Shown piece by piece: positions 34,681-43,030 of a stretch of DNA of 43,030 nt. The DNA comes from Planctomycetota bacterium (GTDB lineage Bacteria > Planctomycetota > Planctomycetia > Gemmatales > Gemmataceae). The DNA lies in assembly GCA_021809185.1 (NCBI GenBank), contig JAKBAI010000016.1, forward strand, positions 1-43,030, read 5' to 3'. Below the pieces are notes generated by a model that was given only the letters and a program-made list of their open reading frames with translations, was not told the origin of the DNA and did not search any database. Every line of letters begins with the position of its first letter. Within the stretch, counting starts at the first letter, position 1. A program made the position numbers and the translations under genes.

Positions 34681-37290
34681 ATGAAGATATCTGTTGCTTG
34701 GTTAAGAGAATATGTCGAGTGGTCTGGCAGTTTGGGAGAATGGATCAATCAGCTAACGATTGCTGGGTTGGAAGTAATTTCATGTCGATTATACGGGCAG
34801 AAACCGGCAAGTGATTTAAAAGTGAAATTAGAGGAACCTGGTCCGGTTTGGGACAGAGAAAAGGTTGTTATTGCCCAGGTCAAATCGGTAAGTAAACATC
34901 CGAACGCGGATAAGCTCAAGCTGGTGCAGCTCGAATACGGCGAAGGCACAACGAAACAAGTGAAGCAGGTAGTAACTGGGGCACCCAATATTTCAGTGGG
35001 GGATACGGGTCAAAAAGTCGTATTGGGACTATCGGGTTGCCATTATTTTGATGGACATGTAAGCCCAAAAGTGATCAAAGAGCTAAAGCCGAGCGTTTTG
35101 CGTGGGGTTGATAGCGATGCAATGGTAATGTCGAATTTCGAACTAGGAATATCAGATGAACATGAAGGGATTATCATCCTAGAGGACGAGGCCCCCGTAG
35201 GAAAGCCTCTGGTCGATTATTTTGGGGATGCGGTTCTCGAAATCGATATTTTACCAAACATGGCCCGCTGTTTTGCGATGAGAGGATTGGCGCGAGAAGC
35301 AGCAGCGATTTTTGGAGTCAAGCCAAATTTGCCGATTCCGAATCCTAAATTTTCTCGGGAATCAATTACGGATCAAGTAAAAATTGAGATTGAAAATCCT
35401 CAGCAGTGTGGCCGATATACGGCCATGTTGATCCGAAATGTAAAAATAGGGCCTTCCCCAGCATGGTTACAACGGCGGTTGCTGTATTCGGGTATCCGGT
35501 CGATCAATAATGTGGTTGATATTACTAATTATGTTTTGCTCGAATATGGGCAACCATTGCACGCTTTTGATTATGATATTTTGAAAAAACGAGCGAATGG
35601 AAAATTCCCAACCATTCAGATTCGGCAAGCAAAAACTGGAGAAAAATTACAGTCGATCGATCGAGAAAAAGGGGAATTATCTCTGCATCCAGAAATGATC
35701 GTCATCGCGGATGAAAAGGGACCAATAGCGCTCGCAGGAGTAAAAGGGGGAAGCGAGACCGAGGTCACAGCGCAAACTACGAATATATTACTGGAATCAG
35801 CGAATTTTCATCCGGTAGCCATTCGAAAAACAGCTCGGGAACTCGATCTTTTTACGGATGCTTCTACTCGATTTAGTCGTGGTATCCATACCGAAATCGT
35901 TGCTCAAGCAGCGCTTCGTGCTGCGGAATTATTGCAGCAATATGCCCATGGCGAAGTAGTCGATGGCATTGCGGACTGTTACCCTTTGCCCGCTGAAAAC
36001 CGCAAGATATTATTACGCAGTTCAGAAATTAAGCGAATCTTAGGAGTCGATATTCCACATCGAGAAGTAGAGCGGATCTTGGCAACTCTCGATTTCCAGA
36101 TTACGAAAGTAACGGATGGGGAATGGCAAGTAACCGCTCCGACTCATCGAATCGATATTCAAACTGGCTGCGCGGATCTCATTGAAGAAATTGCTCGAAT
36201 TTATGGCTACGACCGATTCCCAGAAACGATGCTCTCAGAACCGATTCCCGAGCAACATCCCGACCCAGCTTTGTCTAAAGAAAATCTAATCCGCGATACT
36301 CTGGTTTCCTTAGGCTTACAAGAGATTATCTCCTATTCCTTGACCTCCCTTACAGATGAACTAGCACTCGATCCCTCGAAGTTAGAGGCTTACCATGTCC
36401 CTGTAGAAGGGAAAAGCCTCGATGACCATCAGATGGCGATGTTGCACAATAGCGATCATGTTCGGCTACTTAACCCTATTAGTCCAGAACGGGCGATTTT
36501 GAGAAAATCTCTCATCCCGCATTTGCTAGGGATCGCTCAGAGAAATTTACAGAAAAGCGCGGAATGGATCGGCGAAGTAAAGATTTTTGAAATCGGTGCC
36601 GTCTATCTGCCTCAGCAAGAGCAAAAGTTACCATTAGAACCCCGCTATTTATCGATTTTGTGCCTTGGCCACCGCCACCCGATCCACTGGGATTCATTAC
36701 ACAAAAAAGAACCAGAACGATTCGACTTCTTTGATATGAAAGGAATTATCGAACAAGTATTTCAGAAATTCCCGAATAATAAGTTGAGTTGGGTGAACTG
36801 CCAAACTATTGCATATTTGCATCCAGCACGAGCTGCCGAACTCTATCTCGGTAATGAAAAAATCGGTGTTGTGGGTGAACTACATCCGTTAACCGCTCAA
36901 CATTATCATTTACAGAATCAGCATGCCCTTGTTGCAGAGATCGATCTAGATATCGTCTTTAATGGCCTACAGGAAAAATGGGCAGTTCAATCGATTTCGA
37001 TTCATCCCCCGGCGATTCGAGATATTGCTTTTGTCGTCGAAGAGACAATATCGAATCAACAGGCAGTGCAAGAAATTCAGATTGCCGGTGGGGATTTGTT
37101 AAAGAAAATCGAATTGTTCGATCTTTATCGAGGAGAACCGATCCCTAGTGGCAAGAAAAATCTTGCTTATACCCTTACCTATCAATCCGCTCTAGCGACC
37201 CTAAGCGATAAAGATGTTGATAAGATTCATAAAAGGGTAATCGATGCTCTAAAACAAAAATTAAAAGCTCAAATTCGCGGATTGGATTGA
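34681..37290 (+). CDS. pheT: Phenylalanine-tRNA ligase beta subunit
   Basis: 869 residues from ATG 34681, giving the canonical MKISVAWLREYVEW opening; a GTG at 34672 is in frame but unlikely. Domains: EMAP-II-like tRNA-binding OB-fold (about 45-155; VSKHPNADKLKLVQ and VVTGAPNI), B3/4 editing domain (about 215-405; RSINNVVDITNYVLLEYGQPLHAFD), B5 (about 415-490), the catalytic-like core (about 500-745) and the C-terminal ferredoxin-fold anticodon-binding domain (about 775-868; SIHPPAIRDIAFVVEE). It pairs with PheS to charge tRNA-Phe, with editing of mischarged Tyr done in B3/4. Length is slightly above the usual ~800, partly through a longer OB-fold region. pheS is not next to it: the upstream gene runs the other way, so the two subunits are encoded separately. 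Confidence 0.97.
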   Translation: MKISVAWLREYVEWSGSLGEWINQLTIAGLEVISCRLYGQKPASDLKVKLEEPGPVWDREKVVIAQVKSVSKHPNADKLKLVQLEYGEGTTKQVKQVVTGAPNISVGDTGQKVVLGLSGCHYFDGHVSPKVIKELKPSVLRGVDSDAMVMSNFELGISDEHEGIIILEDEAPVGKPLVDYFGDAVLEIDILPNMARCFAMRGLAREAAAIFGVKPNLPIPNPKFSRESITDQVKIEIENPQQCGRYTAMLIRNVKIGPSPAWLQRRLLYSGIRSINNVVDITNYVLLEYGQPLHAFDYDILKKRANGKFPTIQIRQAKTGEKLQSIDREKGELSLHPEMIVIADEKGPIALAGVKGGSETEVTAQTTNILLESANFHPVAIRKTARELDLFTDASTRFSRGIHTEIVAQAALRAAELLQQYAHGEVVDGIADCYPLPAENRKILLRSSEIKRILGVDIPHREVERILATLDFQITKVTDGEWQVTAPTHRIDIQTGCADLIEEIARIYGYDRFPETMLSEPIPEQHPDPALSKENLIRDTLVSLGLQEIISYSLTSLTDELALDPSKLEAYHVPVEGKSLDDHQMAMLHNSDHVRLLNPISPERAILRKSLIPHLLGIAQRNLQKSAEWIGEVKIFEIGAVYLPQQEQKLPLEPRYLSILCLGHRHPIHWDSLHKKEPERFDFFDMKGIIEQVFQKFPNNKLSWVNCQTIAYLHPARAAELYLGNEKIGVVGELHPLTAQHYHLQNQHALVAEIDLDIVFNGLQEKWAVQSISIHPPAIRDIAFVVEETISNQQAVQEIQIAGGDLLKKIELFDLYRGEPIPSGKKNLAYTLTYQSALATLSDKDVDKIHKRVIDALKQKLKAQIRGLD

Positions 37291-37428
37291 TTACCGATTC
37301 GTTGATAAGCAATTGAAGAATTGTTTTGTGATCGCCCCGCATCAATCATAGAAATAATATTTGCTTTAGATTGTTATCTGTTGAATAAGACTTTGAATCT
37401 CCATGAAAACTAATCATCCGGAAAATTC

Positions 37429-38910
37429 ATGAATCGTCAACCAAGGTGGTTAATCGTTGGTGCGGGGCTTAGTGGTCTGGCACTCGCTTTTGAATTAAAA
37501 TGTTTGCAAGCAAAGATAGATCTGACGATCATAGAATCGGCGAATCGTGCGGGGGGTAAAATTTGGACCGAAGAGCAAGAAGGCTTTCGATTCGAATGGG
37601 GACCAAACGGGTTTCTCGATAGTAAACCATCTACAATAGATCTGTGTAAAAAGTTAGGGATAGATGGAGCATTGATCCCTGCCAGCGAGGGGGCAAGAAA
37701 ATATAGATATGTCCATTGGCGTGATACGATTCAAGTCTTACCCAATTCGTTGTTCTCTTTTTTGAACTCACCACTATTATCCTGGCGGAGCAAATGGCGA
37801 TTATTGACAGAAAAGTATCGCCATTCGGTGGCTACCTCGAATGATGAATCGGTTTATGAATTTGCCGTTCGGCGCACCAACAAAGAAATAGCCGATCTTT
37901 TTGCCGATTTGATGGTGACCGGCATCCATGCCGGGGATCCGAAGCAGTTGAGTGTCAAAGCAGCCTTTCCTCGTTTATATCGTTGGGAGAAAGATTTCGG
38001 AAGTGTGATGCGTGGCATGAACATGAATCGCCAACTTCGACGAAAAGAGGCTCGGCGGCAGCAAACCAAACTAGAACCTGTGCGGATGTGGTCGTTCCCA
38101 ACAGGGTTGAGATTTCTAGTCGATCAGCTTACAGAAAAATTGGCTAGCTCGATTCAATTTGGTCAAATAATCCAGAAAATCGAAAAAATATCACCATCAG
38201 CTGTCGCAATGAAAGATTCAAACTCAGCTAATTATTCCGATACCGAAAAAAAACAACCGGCCCCTGAAAACCCGACTTATAGAGTTGAATTTTCAGATGG
38301 GAGGGAGCAGTTTTTTGATGGGGTGGTGCTAACGTGCCCCAGTTATATTCAAGCCGATCTCTTGTTATCGCTCGATTTAGAATTAGCGAAGAAATTGCAA
38401 GAGATTGTTTATAATGCAATTGTCGTAGTAGTCACTGGCTACGATCGGGGATCGATCGGCTCGTCTTTTGATGGCTTTGGCTTTATATCCCCCCAAGCCC
38501 AGGGCGGAAATATTCTCGGAACTCAATGGTGCTCTTCTATTTTTACCGATCGAGCACCATCCGGATGCGTTTTATATCGGACACTTTGCGGTGGAGTAGC
38601 ACGTCCAGAAATAATCGAGTGGTCAGATGAAAAATTGCTGGAAACTGTTCATCAAGAGCTTGCTAGATTAATGCAAATAAAGGAAAAACCGAGATTTGCA
38701 CGCATTATTCGTTGGCCAAAAGCGATCCCGCAATATCTCCTGGGCCATACACAAAGAAATCAGCAGATTCAAAACTTATTGAAACGCCACCCCAATTTTT
38801 ATCTGAGTGGTAACGCCTTCCAAGGAGTTGCTATGAATGATTGCACCGAAAATGCCCTCACTCTTGCCAAGCAAATCGAACAAGATCTATTGGGCCAAAC
38901 GAATAATTGA
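37429..38910 (+). CDS. hemG: Protoporphyrinogen oxidase, oxygen-dependent HemY/HemG type
   Basis: 493 residues. N-terminal dinucleotide-binding motif VGAGLSG (10-16), then ESANRAGGKIWTEE (FAD ribose Glu), FEWGPNGFLDSKP and, at the C-terminus, the second FAD-contact motif LSGNAFQGVAMNDCTENALTLAKQI. These together are typical of HemY-type protoporphyrinogen IX oxidases, which make protoporphyrin IX, the last step before iron insertion in heme synthesis (cytoplasm or inner-membrane surface). The middle segment IHAGDPKQLSVKAAFPRLYRWEKDFGSVMRGM is also family-typical. Residues about 260-285 form a low-complexity Ser/Asn/Lys insert. No other heme gene is in view. Starts 138 bp after pheT; a shared transcript is possible, though a weak CAATT/AATTG hairpin with TTTT sits between at 37310. 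Confidence 0.92.
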   Translation: MNRQPRWLIVGAGLSGLALAFELKCLQAKIDLTIIESANRAGGKIWTEEQEGFRFEWGPNGFLDSKPSTIDLCKKLGIDGALIPASEGARKYRYVHWRDTIQVLPNSLFSFLNSPLLSWRSKWRLLTEKYRHSVATSNDESVYEFAVRRTNKEIADLFADLMVTGIHAGDPKQLSVKAAFPRLYRWEKDFGSVMRGMNMNRQLRRKEARRQQTKLEPVRMWSFPTGLRFLVDQLTEKLASSIQFGQIIQKIEKISPSAVAMKDSNSANYSDTEKKQPAPENPTYRVEFSDGREQFFDGVVLTCPSYIQADLLLSLDLELAKKLQEIVYNAIVVVVTGYDRGSIGSSFDGFGFISPQAQGGNILGTQWCSSIFTDRAPSGCVLYRTLCGGVARPEIIEWSDEKLLETVHQELARLMQIKEKPRFARIIRWPKAIPQYLLGHTQRNQQIQNLLKRHPNFYLSGNAFQGVAMNDCTENALTLAKQIEQDLLGQTNN

Positions 38911-38922
38911 ATTCAGGTTTCC

Positions 38923-38945
38923 GAAGGTGCTTCCCCTTCATTTTT
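38923..38945. terminator. Short hairpin between convergent hemG and UDPGP genes
   Basis: GAAGG (38923-38927) pairs with CCTTC (38935-38939), followed by ATTTTT on the plus strand. The gap between the stops is only 56 bases. Weak stem. Confidence 0.45.
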
Positions 38946-38966
38946 CAAAAAAGCCTCAAACAATAA

Positions 38967-40406
38967 TCATTCACTGATTAATAACAATGGTTGATCGATT
39001 ACCAGCCCTGGATCGATTTTGCCATGGAGATCTTCAAGAGAATTAGCGAATAATGGGGAAATTTCAATAGGATGTTTCGCGTGCCCCGAATCATCTTTTT
39101 CGATAATGGCACCATGTTGTTCAAGCCAATGGGCGTGTAAATGGATGAGAGCTTTCTTGCATGAATGAGGGGAATCTGCTCCAGTCGCATTTTTAACAGG
39201 TGCGAATTCTTCGTGGCGGCGATTTTCCATAATCAGCCAACGACTCGCTAATGGCAACGCATCAAAAATAAACATTTCAAATTTGAGAGCGTTCTCTTTT
39301 TCAGGCTCAATAAACTGGCCAGAGAGATTCATAAATGGGACTTTTTTGCGTGCCAGATGAAACGGCAAACTACACGGATTTTCAGTTATTTCGGCCAAAA
39401 ATGCCACATCGAAAATGTGAATGGCCGGATTACCATAGCGATAAAGAAGATTACCAGCATTATCTAACTCGTGCTGTTTGTCCGCAGGCATATCGGAATA
39501 TTCTATGATTCCGCAACGACTCTGTTTTTCGATAAAAACACCCATTTTCTCTCCAGGTGAAACTTTAGTAATCGCTTTGGAAGAGACCTGAATATTGCGT
39601 TCAATATGTTCGCCGAGAAAGCGCTCGTCCAAAATATGGACCAGAGGATTGTCGACCTGAAAATAGAAAAGATGTTTTACGCCTCGATCACTCAATACTT
39701 CAAGTAAGCCAGAGTGGGCTAAAGCAGTCAAAGTCCCCCCATGACCATTAGGACTTGTAAAGATTTTTCCAGGAGCTTCCAGGATGATTTTGCCTGTGAG
39801 TAGATCAAGGGCGGGCATCGTTCCCTGCTGAAAGAAGAAAACATCTTCACTCGGTAATCCAAAAAATTTTGCATCTTCAAAATAATCGACCGTATCCTGA
39901 TGAGTCGCAGGACTAGTCATAATGAGCAATGGTATCCGGCACTGATGTTTTCTGCGTAGAGCAAGAACTTTTTCGCAATGGATTTGAAAGAGGGTATTTT
40001 CACTTATCGGGGCGATTGGGAACATCCCCTTCGGCTTATCAAAGCCCAATCGGCTACCTTGGCCACCCGCAACTAAGAGAACCGCTGTTTGATTATTGGC
40101 AATAGCGGCGATTCCCTTTTGACGAGAAGTTGAAGAAATCAAATCCACATGAGCTGCTTGAATCGGTTGAATTTCCTCCCAATTTATCTTTTCTGCATGC
40201 TGATCTCGTTGGTGGTACAGCTGAAGAAGCAAATGGAAATCGATAGACTCGATCTGCTGAAGCAAAGCAATCTGATCGTTCGCTTCTAAATCGGCCCAAC
40301 CCAAAAGTAGATGACGTTGATGAAAACGATCTAATCGCTCAACCAAATCATGTGGGGGTAATAACATAGTAGACTCTATAGTACTCTCACCAGACGGTTT
40401 AAACAT
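38967..40406 (-). CDS. UDP-sugar pyrophosphorylase (UDPGP family, UAP1-like)
   Basis: 479 residues. The nucleotide-binding signature LLVAGGQGSRLGFDKPKG is at 110-127, followed by LFQIHCEKVLAL, the PLLIMTSPATH segment, FFFQQGTMPALD, PNGHGGTLTAL and FYFQVDNPLVHILD. This series belongs to the eukaryote-type UDP-GlcNAc/UDP-GalNAc pyrophosphorylases, which make UDP-N-acetylhexosamine or UDP-glucose from UTP and the sugar 1-phosphate. Bacterial homologues are frequent in planctomycetes, which also use the unrelated GlmU. Sugar specificity cannot be settled from motifs; GlcNAc-1-P is likeliest. Cytoplasmic, feeding cell envelope or glycan synthesis. The metallo-hydrolase gene lies upstream on the same strand, with a 169-bp gap. 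Confidence 0.93.
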   Translation of the reverse strand: MFKPSGESTIESTMLLPPHDLVERLDRFHQRHLLLGWADLEANDQIALLQQIESIDFHLLLQLYHQRDQHAEKINWEEIQPIQAAHVDLISSTSRQKGIAAIANNQTAVLLVAGGQGSRLGFDKPKGMFPIAPISENTLFQIHCEKVLALRRKHQCRIPLLIMTSPATHQDTVDYFEDAKFFGLPSEDVFFFQQGTMPALDLLTGKIILEAPGKIFTSPNGHGGTLTALAHSGLLEVLSDRGVKHLFYFQVDNPLVHILDERFLGEHIERNIQVSSKAITKVSPGEKMGVFIEKQSRCGIIEYSDMPADKQHELDNAGNLLYRYGNPAIHIFDVAFLAEITENPCSLPFHLARKKVPFMNLSGQFIEPEKENALKFEMFIFDALPLASRWLIMENRRHEEFAPVKNATGADSPHSCKKALIHLHAHWLEQHGAIIEKDDSGHAKHPIEISPLFANSLEDLHGKIDPGLVIDQPLLLISE

Positions 40407-40575
40407 TCTCTTTTATCTCACCTATTTTAGTTTACCAGTAAATCTCTCAAGAATTAAATTGTGATGAAAAATTTATATTTCTTGGTACGAAACCGATAAG
40501 AGAATTTAGAGTCTGTTTTTGAGAAATGCTTCATGAAACTAAGAAAAAAATAAAAATTTCTTCGGAAAATCATTT

Positions 40576-41355
40576 CTAAAACATAATTCTTAAACCATCA
40601 TAGGCCATTTCAACCCCTCCTGGAAGCGAGGGATTGACCAGATCATAATCGAATTCGTGAGACATATGGGTCAAATAGGCATTCTCGGGCTGAAGGCGAT
40701 CAATAATTTCCAGCGCTTGGTCTAAACATAAATGAGCAGGGTGAGGTTTATATCTCAGAGCATCGATGATTAAGATTCGAACTCCTTCGAGAAGAGGCCA
40801 GCTCGATGCAGGAATCTCTGAAACATCGGTACAATAGGCTAAATCGTTTATACGAAAGCCAAGAACATTAAAGCGAGAATGAATTAAAGGGATTGGCACA
40901 ATCTGATCCCCCAGAACTGTAAAAGGATCTTGTTCAATATTATGAAAAGCTAATTTTGGAATCGATCCTAGAACTGCATCCGTTTCCGAAAAAGCATAAG
41001 GAAAAACTTGACGGATGACCCCTTCCACCTCGTTCGAGCAATAGATCGGGATAGGGCCACCGAGTCCGCGTGCCATCAGGCGCAAATCGTCCATACCAAA
41101 AAGATGGTCTACATGATAGTGAGTGTATAATACCGCATGCACTTGCTGAATCTGTTCGCGCAGAAGTTGTAATCGTAATTCAGGCGAAGTATCAATCAAA
41201 ATATTTCCCTGCGGCGTGCTTATCAATACAGAAGAACGATAACGATGATTCCGTGGATTGGTCGAACGGCACACGGAACAATCACAGGTTAGCATCGGCA
41301 CTCCAACAGATGTGCCCGTCCCTAAAAATACCAGACTACGACTTTGCAAAATCAT
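40576..41355 (-). CDS. MBL-fold metallo-hydrolase, PhnP-like
   Basis: 259 residues. The opening LGTGTSVGVPMLTC24-D-C26-SVC29 with NHRYRSSVLI matches PhnP-type phosphodiesterases, in which the cysteines bind a structural zinc; HYHVDH (H79, H81, D83, H84) is the catalytic metal site, and later LTHMSHEFDYD supplies another His. PhnP cleaves 5-phosphoribosyl 1,2-cyclic phosphate in phosphonate breakdown; distant members act on other cyclic phosphodiesters or as nucleases. No phn gene is near, so the exact substrate is open. Cytoplasmic. ATG start with a weak ribosome site. The next gene on the strand ends 234 bp upstream. Confidence 0.88.
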   Translation of the reverse strand: MILQSRSLVFLGTGTSVGVPMLTCDCSVCRSTNPRNHRYRSSVLISTPQGNILIDTSPELRLQLLREQIQQVHAVLYTHYHVDHLFGMDDLRLMARGLGGPIPIYCSNEVEGVIRQVFPYAFSETDAVLGSIPKLAFHNIEQDPFTVLGDQIVPIPLIHSRFNVLGFRINDLAYCTDVSEIPASSWPLLEGVRILIIDALRYKPHPAHLCLDQALEIIDRLQPENAYLTHMSHEFDYDLVNPSLPGGVEMAYDGLRIMF

Positions 41356-41479
41356 CTTCCTGTCTAAGATTTCATCCCTGGTTAATCTTCAAACCGTTCA
41401 AAAAAAATTAATAAACCATTCGCAAACAATTTGAATCCTAGATCCAAGTTTGACACCTATTAAATCAATCTTATTATTA

Positions 41480-41516
41480 GTAGGAGAAGTAATTCATCAA
41501 AATTACTTCATCCTAC
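41480..41516. repeat. Long hairpin upstream of the PhnP-like gene
   Basis: GTAGGAGAAGTAATT (41480-41494) pairs with AATTACTTCATCCTAC (41501-41516), 15 pairs with one bulged A and a 6-base loop. It sits between the MFS stop and the metallo-hydrolase start, both on minus. No T-run follows on the minus strand; on the plus strand ATTTTATT follows. It may end the MFS transcript imperfectly or act as a regulator site or RNA-stability element. Confidence 0.6.
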
Positions 41517-41589
41517 ATTTTATTATAGCATCCAGGAAAGGAATTTCTGAACTAAGCACAGACAAGAAACCGTCGAGCATTGTCTGAAA

Positions 41590-43030
41590 TTAGTGATGTG
41601 GGGTGTTTTCGATATACTTTTGCGTGTATCCCCCCGTTAGCTTAAAGAAAATAATGAGTAATAGATAGCAACATGCCATGGTTGCAGGTACGATAGCAGT
41701 CCATAGTAGAGCTTTCTGTCCACCGTATAATTTGGCTTCGGTGACTTTTGGAAAATCCTCTTCCGCATGGGGTTTGCCTTGAGTTTCCCACCATTCTTTG
41801 GTCGCTTTCAAACTCGCTAAAATATGCCCTTCTTTAGCTTCATTTTTTTGACCAACTTTAAGTTCTCCTTTTTCTAATAGATTTTTGTTAGGATTCGCTT
41901 TGTCCTTTTCTTGCTGTTTCTTCAAAGCCTCTTCCACATTCTTCATATCGATTTCAAATGAAAGGTTTTCGCTTTTGTCTTTCTTCCCCTGATATTCCAT
42001 TAAAACTCCAACCTTGGAATTATCAAGACCCGCGATAAGAGGCAGTTTAACATTATCTTTATCGATTTTCGTCATCAAATTCGTAACGAACGGAAACCCT
42101 TTCTGATCGCTATCAGCAACTTTGTATCTCTGATAAGTCTCTTTGGATAAAGATTCGATCTTCTTGACGGCAAAAAAGTCTTGTTCGTAGCCGATACCAG
42201 GATCCCCTAATAACCCAGCAGAAAGCATGCCAATCCCTCCAACTACGCCCAGAGTTAGTGCTCCTCCCTTAGGGAATCGTTCGGAAACAACACCCAGCAT
42301 TGTTGGCCAAAAAAAGGTTTTCCCCAATCCATAGATCGTAGCTGCAAGGAAACAGATTTCGATCCCTTTTGCTTCATGGAATAAAATCAATCCACATGTC
42401 CCGAGCACAGCAGAAACAAAAAGCAAACCTAGCGGAGAAATCCGATGAACAATAGGACCAGCAAAAAATCGCAAAATAAACATTAATGTCGAGGTCCAGA
42501 TAAACAGGATAGTAGCCTTATCAAGATCGTTTAAAATCAGATTAGTAACGCTGGTCATCCAACTATCTGTTCCCAGTTCGACATAACCGACCATGGCATG
42601 GATAAGCATCAAAAAGAGAAGAATTGGAGAGAAAAATTGCACGAGCATTGTTGTCATCGGTACACCAGAAGCATGGGCTTCTGAAGGGGGAAATGCTCTA
42701 CGAAACATCATCAAACCATATATAATTACGGGAATCAAAAAAATACTTAAACGCTTTTCCCATTCTAGATCTTTTCCAAAGAAGTTATCAAGTCCCATAT
42801 TGGTCAATGACCCCAGAACTAATCCGCCTGGCCAACCGGCATGGAGAATATTCAACCAGTGGGTTTTTTTGTGAGGAAAAAGAGTAGCAGTCAAGGGGTT
42901 GATAACTGCTTCGCAAGTCCCATTGCCAAAAGCAAAAAGCCACATGCCAATACTTAAACAATAGTAAGCCCCATCCCGGCCAAATTGCTTATACATCGGA
43001 GTAGCAAGAAGAGTTACAATTGCAGAACTA
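41590..43030 (-). CDS. MFS transporter with large hydrophilic insert (5' end outside window)
   Basis: The frame is open past the right edge (SSAIVTLLATP before the ATG at 42996), so the N-terminus is missing; about 480 residues are visible. Hydrophobic helices with LFAFGNGTCEAVINPLTATLFPHKKTHWLNILHAGWPGG resemble a planctomycetal branch of the major facilitator superfamily, related to sugar or nucleoside permeases. After YGLGKTFFWPTMLGVVSERFPKGGALTLGVVGGIGMLSAGLLG comes a hydrophilic stretch of about 160 residues (roughly 275-435 of the visible part), with many Lys/Glu, before the final membrane helix (ALLWTAIVPATMACCYLLLIIFF). Such an insert between the last helices is uncommon in MFS proteins. 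The substrate is unknown. Last gene before the long hairpin at 41480. Confidence 0.85.
   Translation of the reverse strand, partial: SSAIVTLLATPMYKQFGRDGAYYCLSIGMWLFAFGNGTCEAVINPLTATLFPHKKTHWLNILHAGWPGGLVLGSLTNMGLDNFFGKDLEWEKRLSIFLIPVIIYGLMMFRRAFPPSEAHASGVPMTTMLVQFFSPILLFLMLIHAMVGYVELGTDSWMTSVTNLILNDLDKATILFIWTSTLMFILRFFAGPIVHRISPLGLLFVSAVLGTCGLILFHEAKGIEICFLAATIYGLGKTFFWPTMLGVVSERFPKGGALTLGVVGGIGMLSAGLLGDPGIGYEQDFFAVKKIESLSKETYQRYKVADSDQKGFPFVTNLMTKIDKDNVKLPLIAGLDNSKVGVLMEYQGKKDKSENLSFEIDMKNVEEALKKQQEKDKANPNKNLLEKGELKVGQKNEAKEGHILASLKATKEWWETQGKPHAEEDFPKVTEAKLYGGQKALLWTAIVPATMACCYLLLIIFFKLTGGYTQKYIENTPHH

Overview
The window looks like chromosome from a low-GC (by eye about 40%) member of the Planctomycetota. 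The strongest markers are a DUF1559 protein with a type IV pilin-like N-terminus (7253-8203) followed by a small carboxypeptidase-regulatory-like lipoprotein, several large envelope TPR proteins, a PA/MA-clan-like 'LPHE' protein, an S46 peptidase, and an RsgA with the long basic N-terminal tail common in this phylum. The exact family cannot be fixed from the sequence; a Gemmatales-like lineage is a guess. No tRNA, rRNA, CRISPR array, transposase, integrase or phage gene was seen.

Layout. 1-6.7 kb: tail of an isochorismatase-family hydrolase, a secreted protein with a decayed zinc-protease motif, a PHP-domain phosphoesterase, a PAS-GAF-receiver protein that has lost kinase function, and rsgA on the minus strand. 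7.2-8.9 kb: the DUF1559/lipoprotein pair, each closed by a very clear intrinsic terminator. 9.1-15.3 kb: three TPR proteins anchored or exported by N-terminal hydrophobic segments; the first two are diverged tandem duplicates. 15.6-19.1 kb: an S46 dipeptidyl-peptidase-like enzyme and a PLP-dependent alanine-glyoxylate-type aminotransferase. 19.1-19.35 kb: two adjacent repeat blocks (GTAGGCA-type heptads and six 17-bp units).

19.8-30.0 kb holds the most coherent system: an OmpR-type response regulator, its histidine kinase, then a TolC-like outer membrane lipoprotein, a lipoprotein adaptor carrying nine tandem His-Asp-Lys-Lys-Asp-Asp units, and a 1168-residue RND permease. Together these would form a tripartite envelope efflux pump controlled by its own two-component system. 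The adaptor repeat suggests a metal cation substrate, but the permease has the Asp-Asp/Lys proton relay of the drug-type branch, so the substrate is open.

30.6-43 kb: a secreted double amidohydrolase whose second half has lost its metal ligands, a DJ-1/PfpI protein, then housekeeping genes: pheT (without pheS beside it), a HemG/HemY-type protoporphyrinogen oxidase, a UDP-sugar pyrophosphorylase, a PhnP-like metallo-hydrolase and the 3' part of an MFS transporter with a large hydrophilic insert. A second copy of the heptad repeat, with a 38-bp exact match to the first, lies at 34.2 kb.

I found no clearly new multi-gene defence or mobile system. The items best worth following are the His/Asp repeat pump, the repeat family, and three proteins whose catalytic residues have been lost while the fold seems kept.
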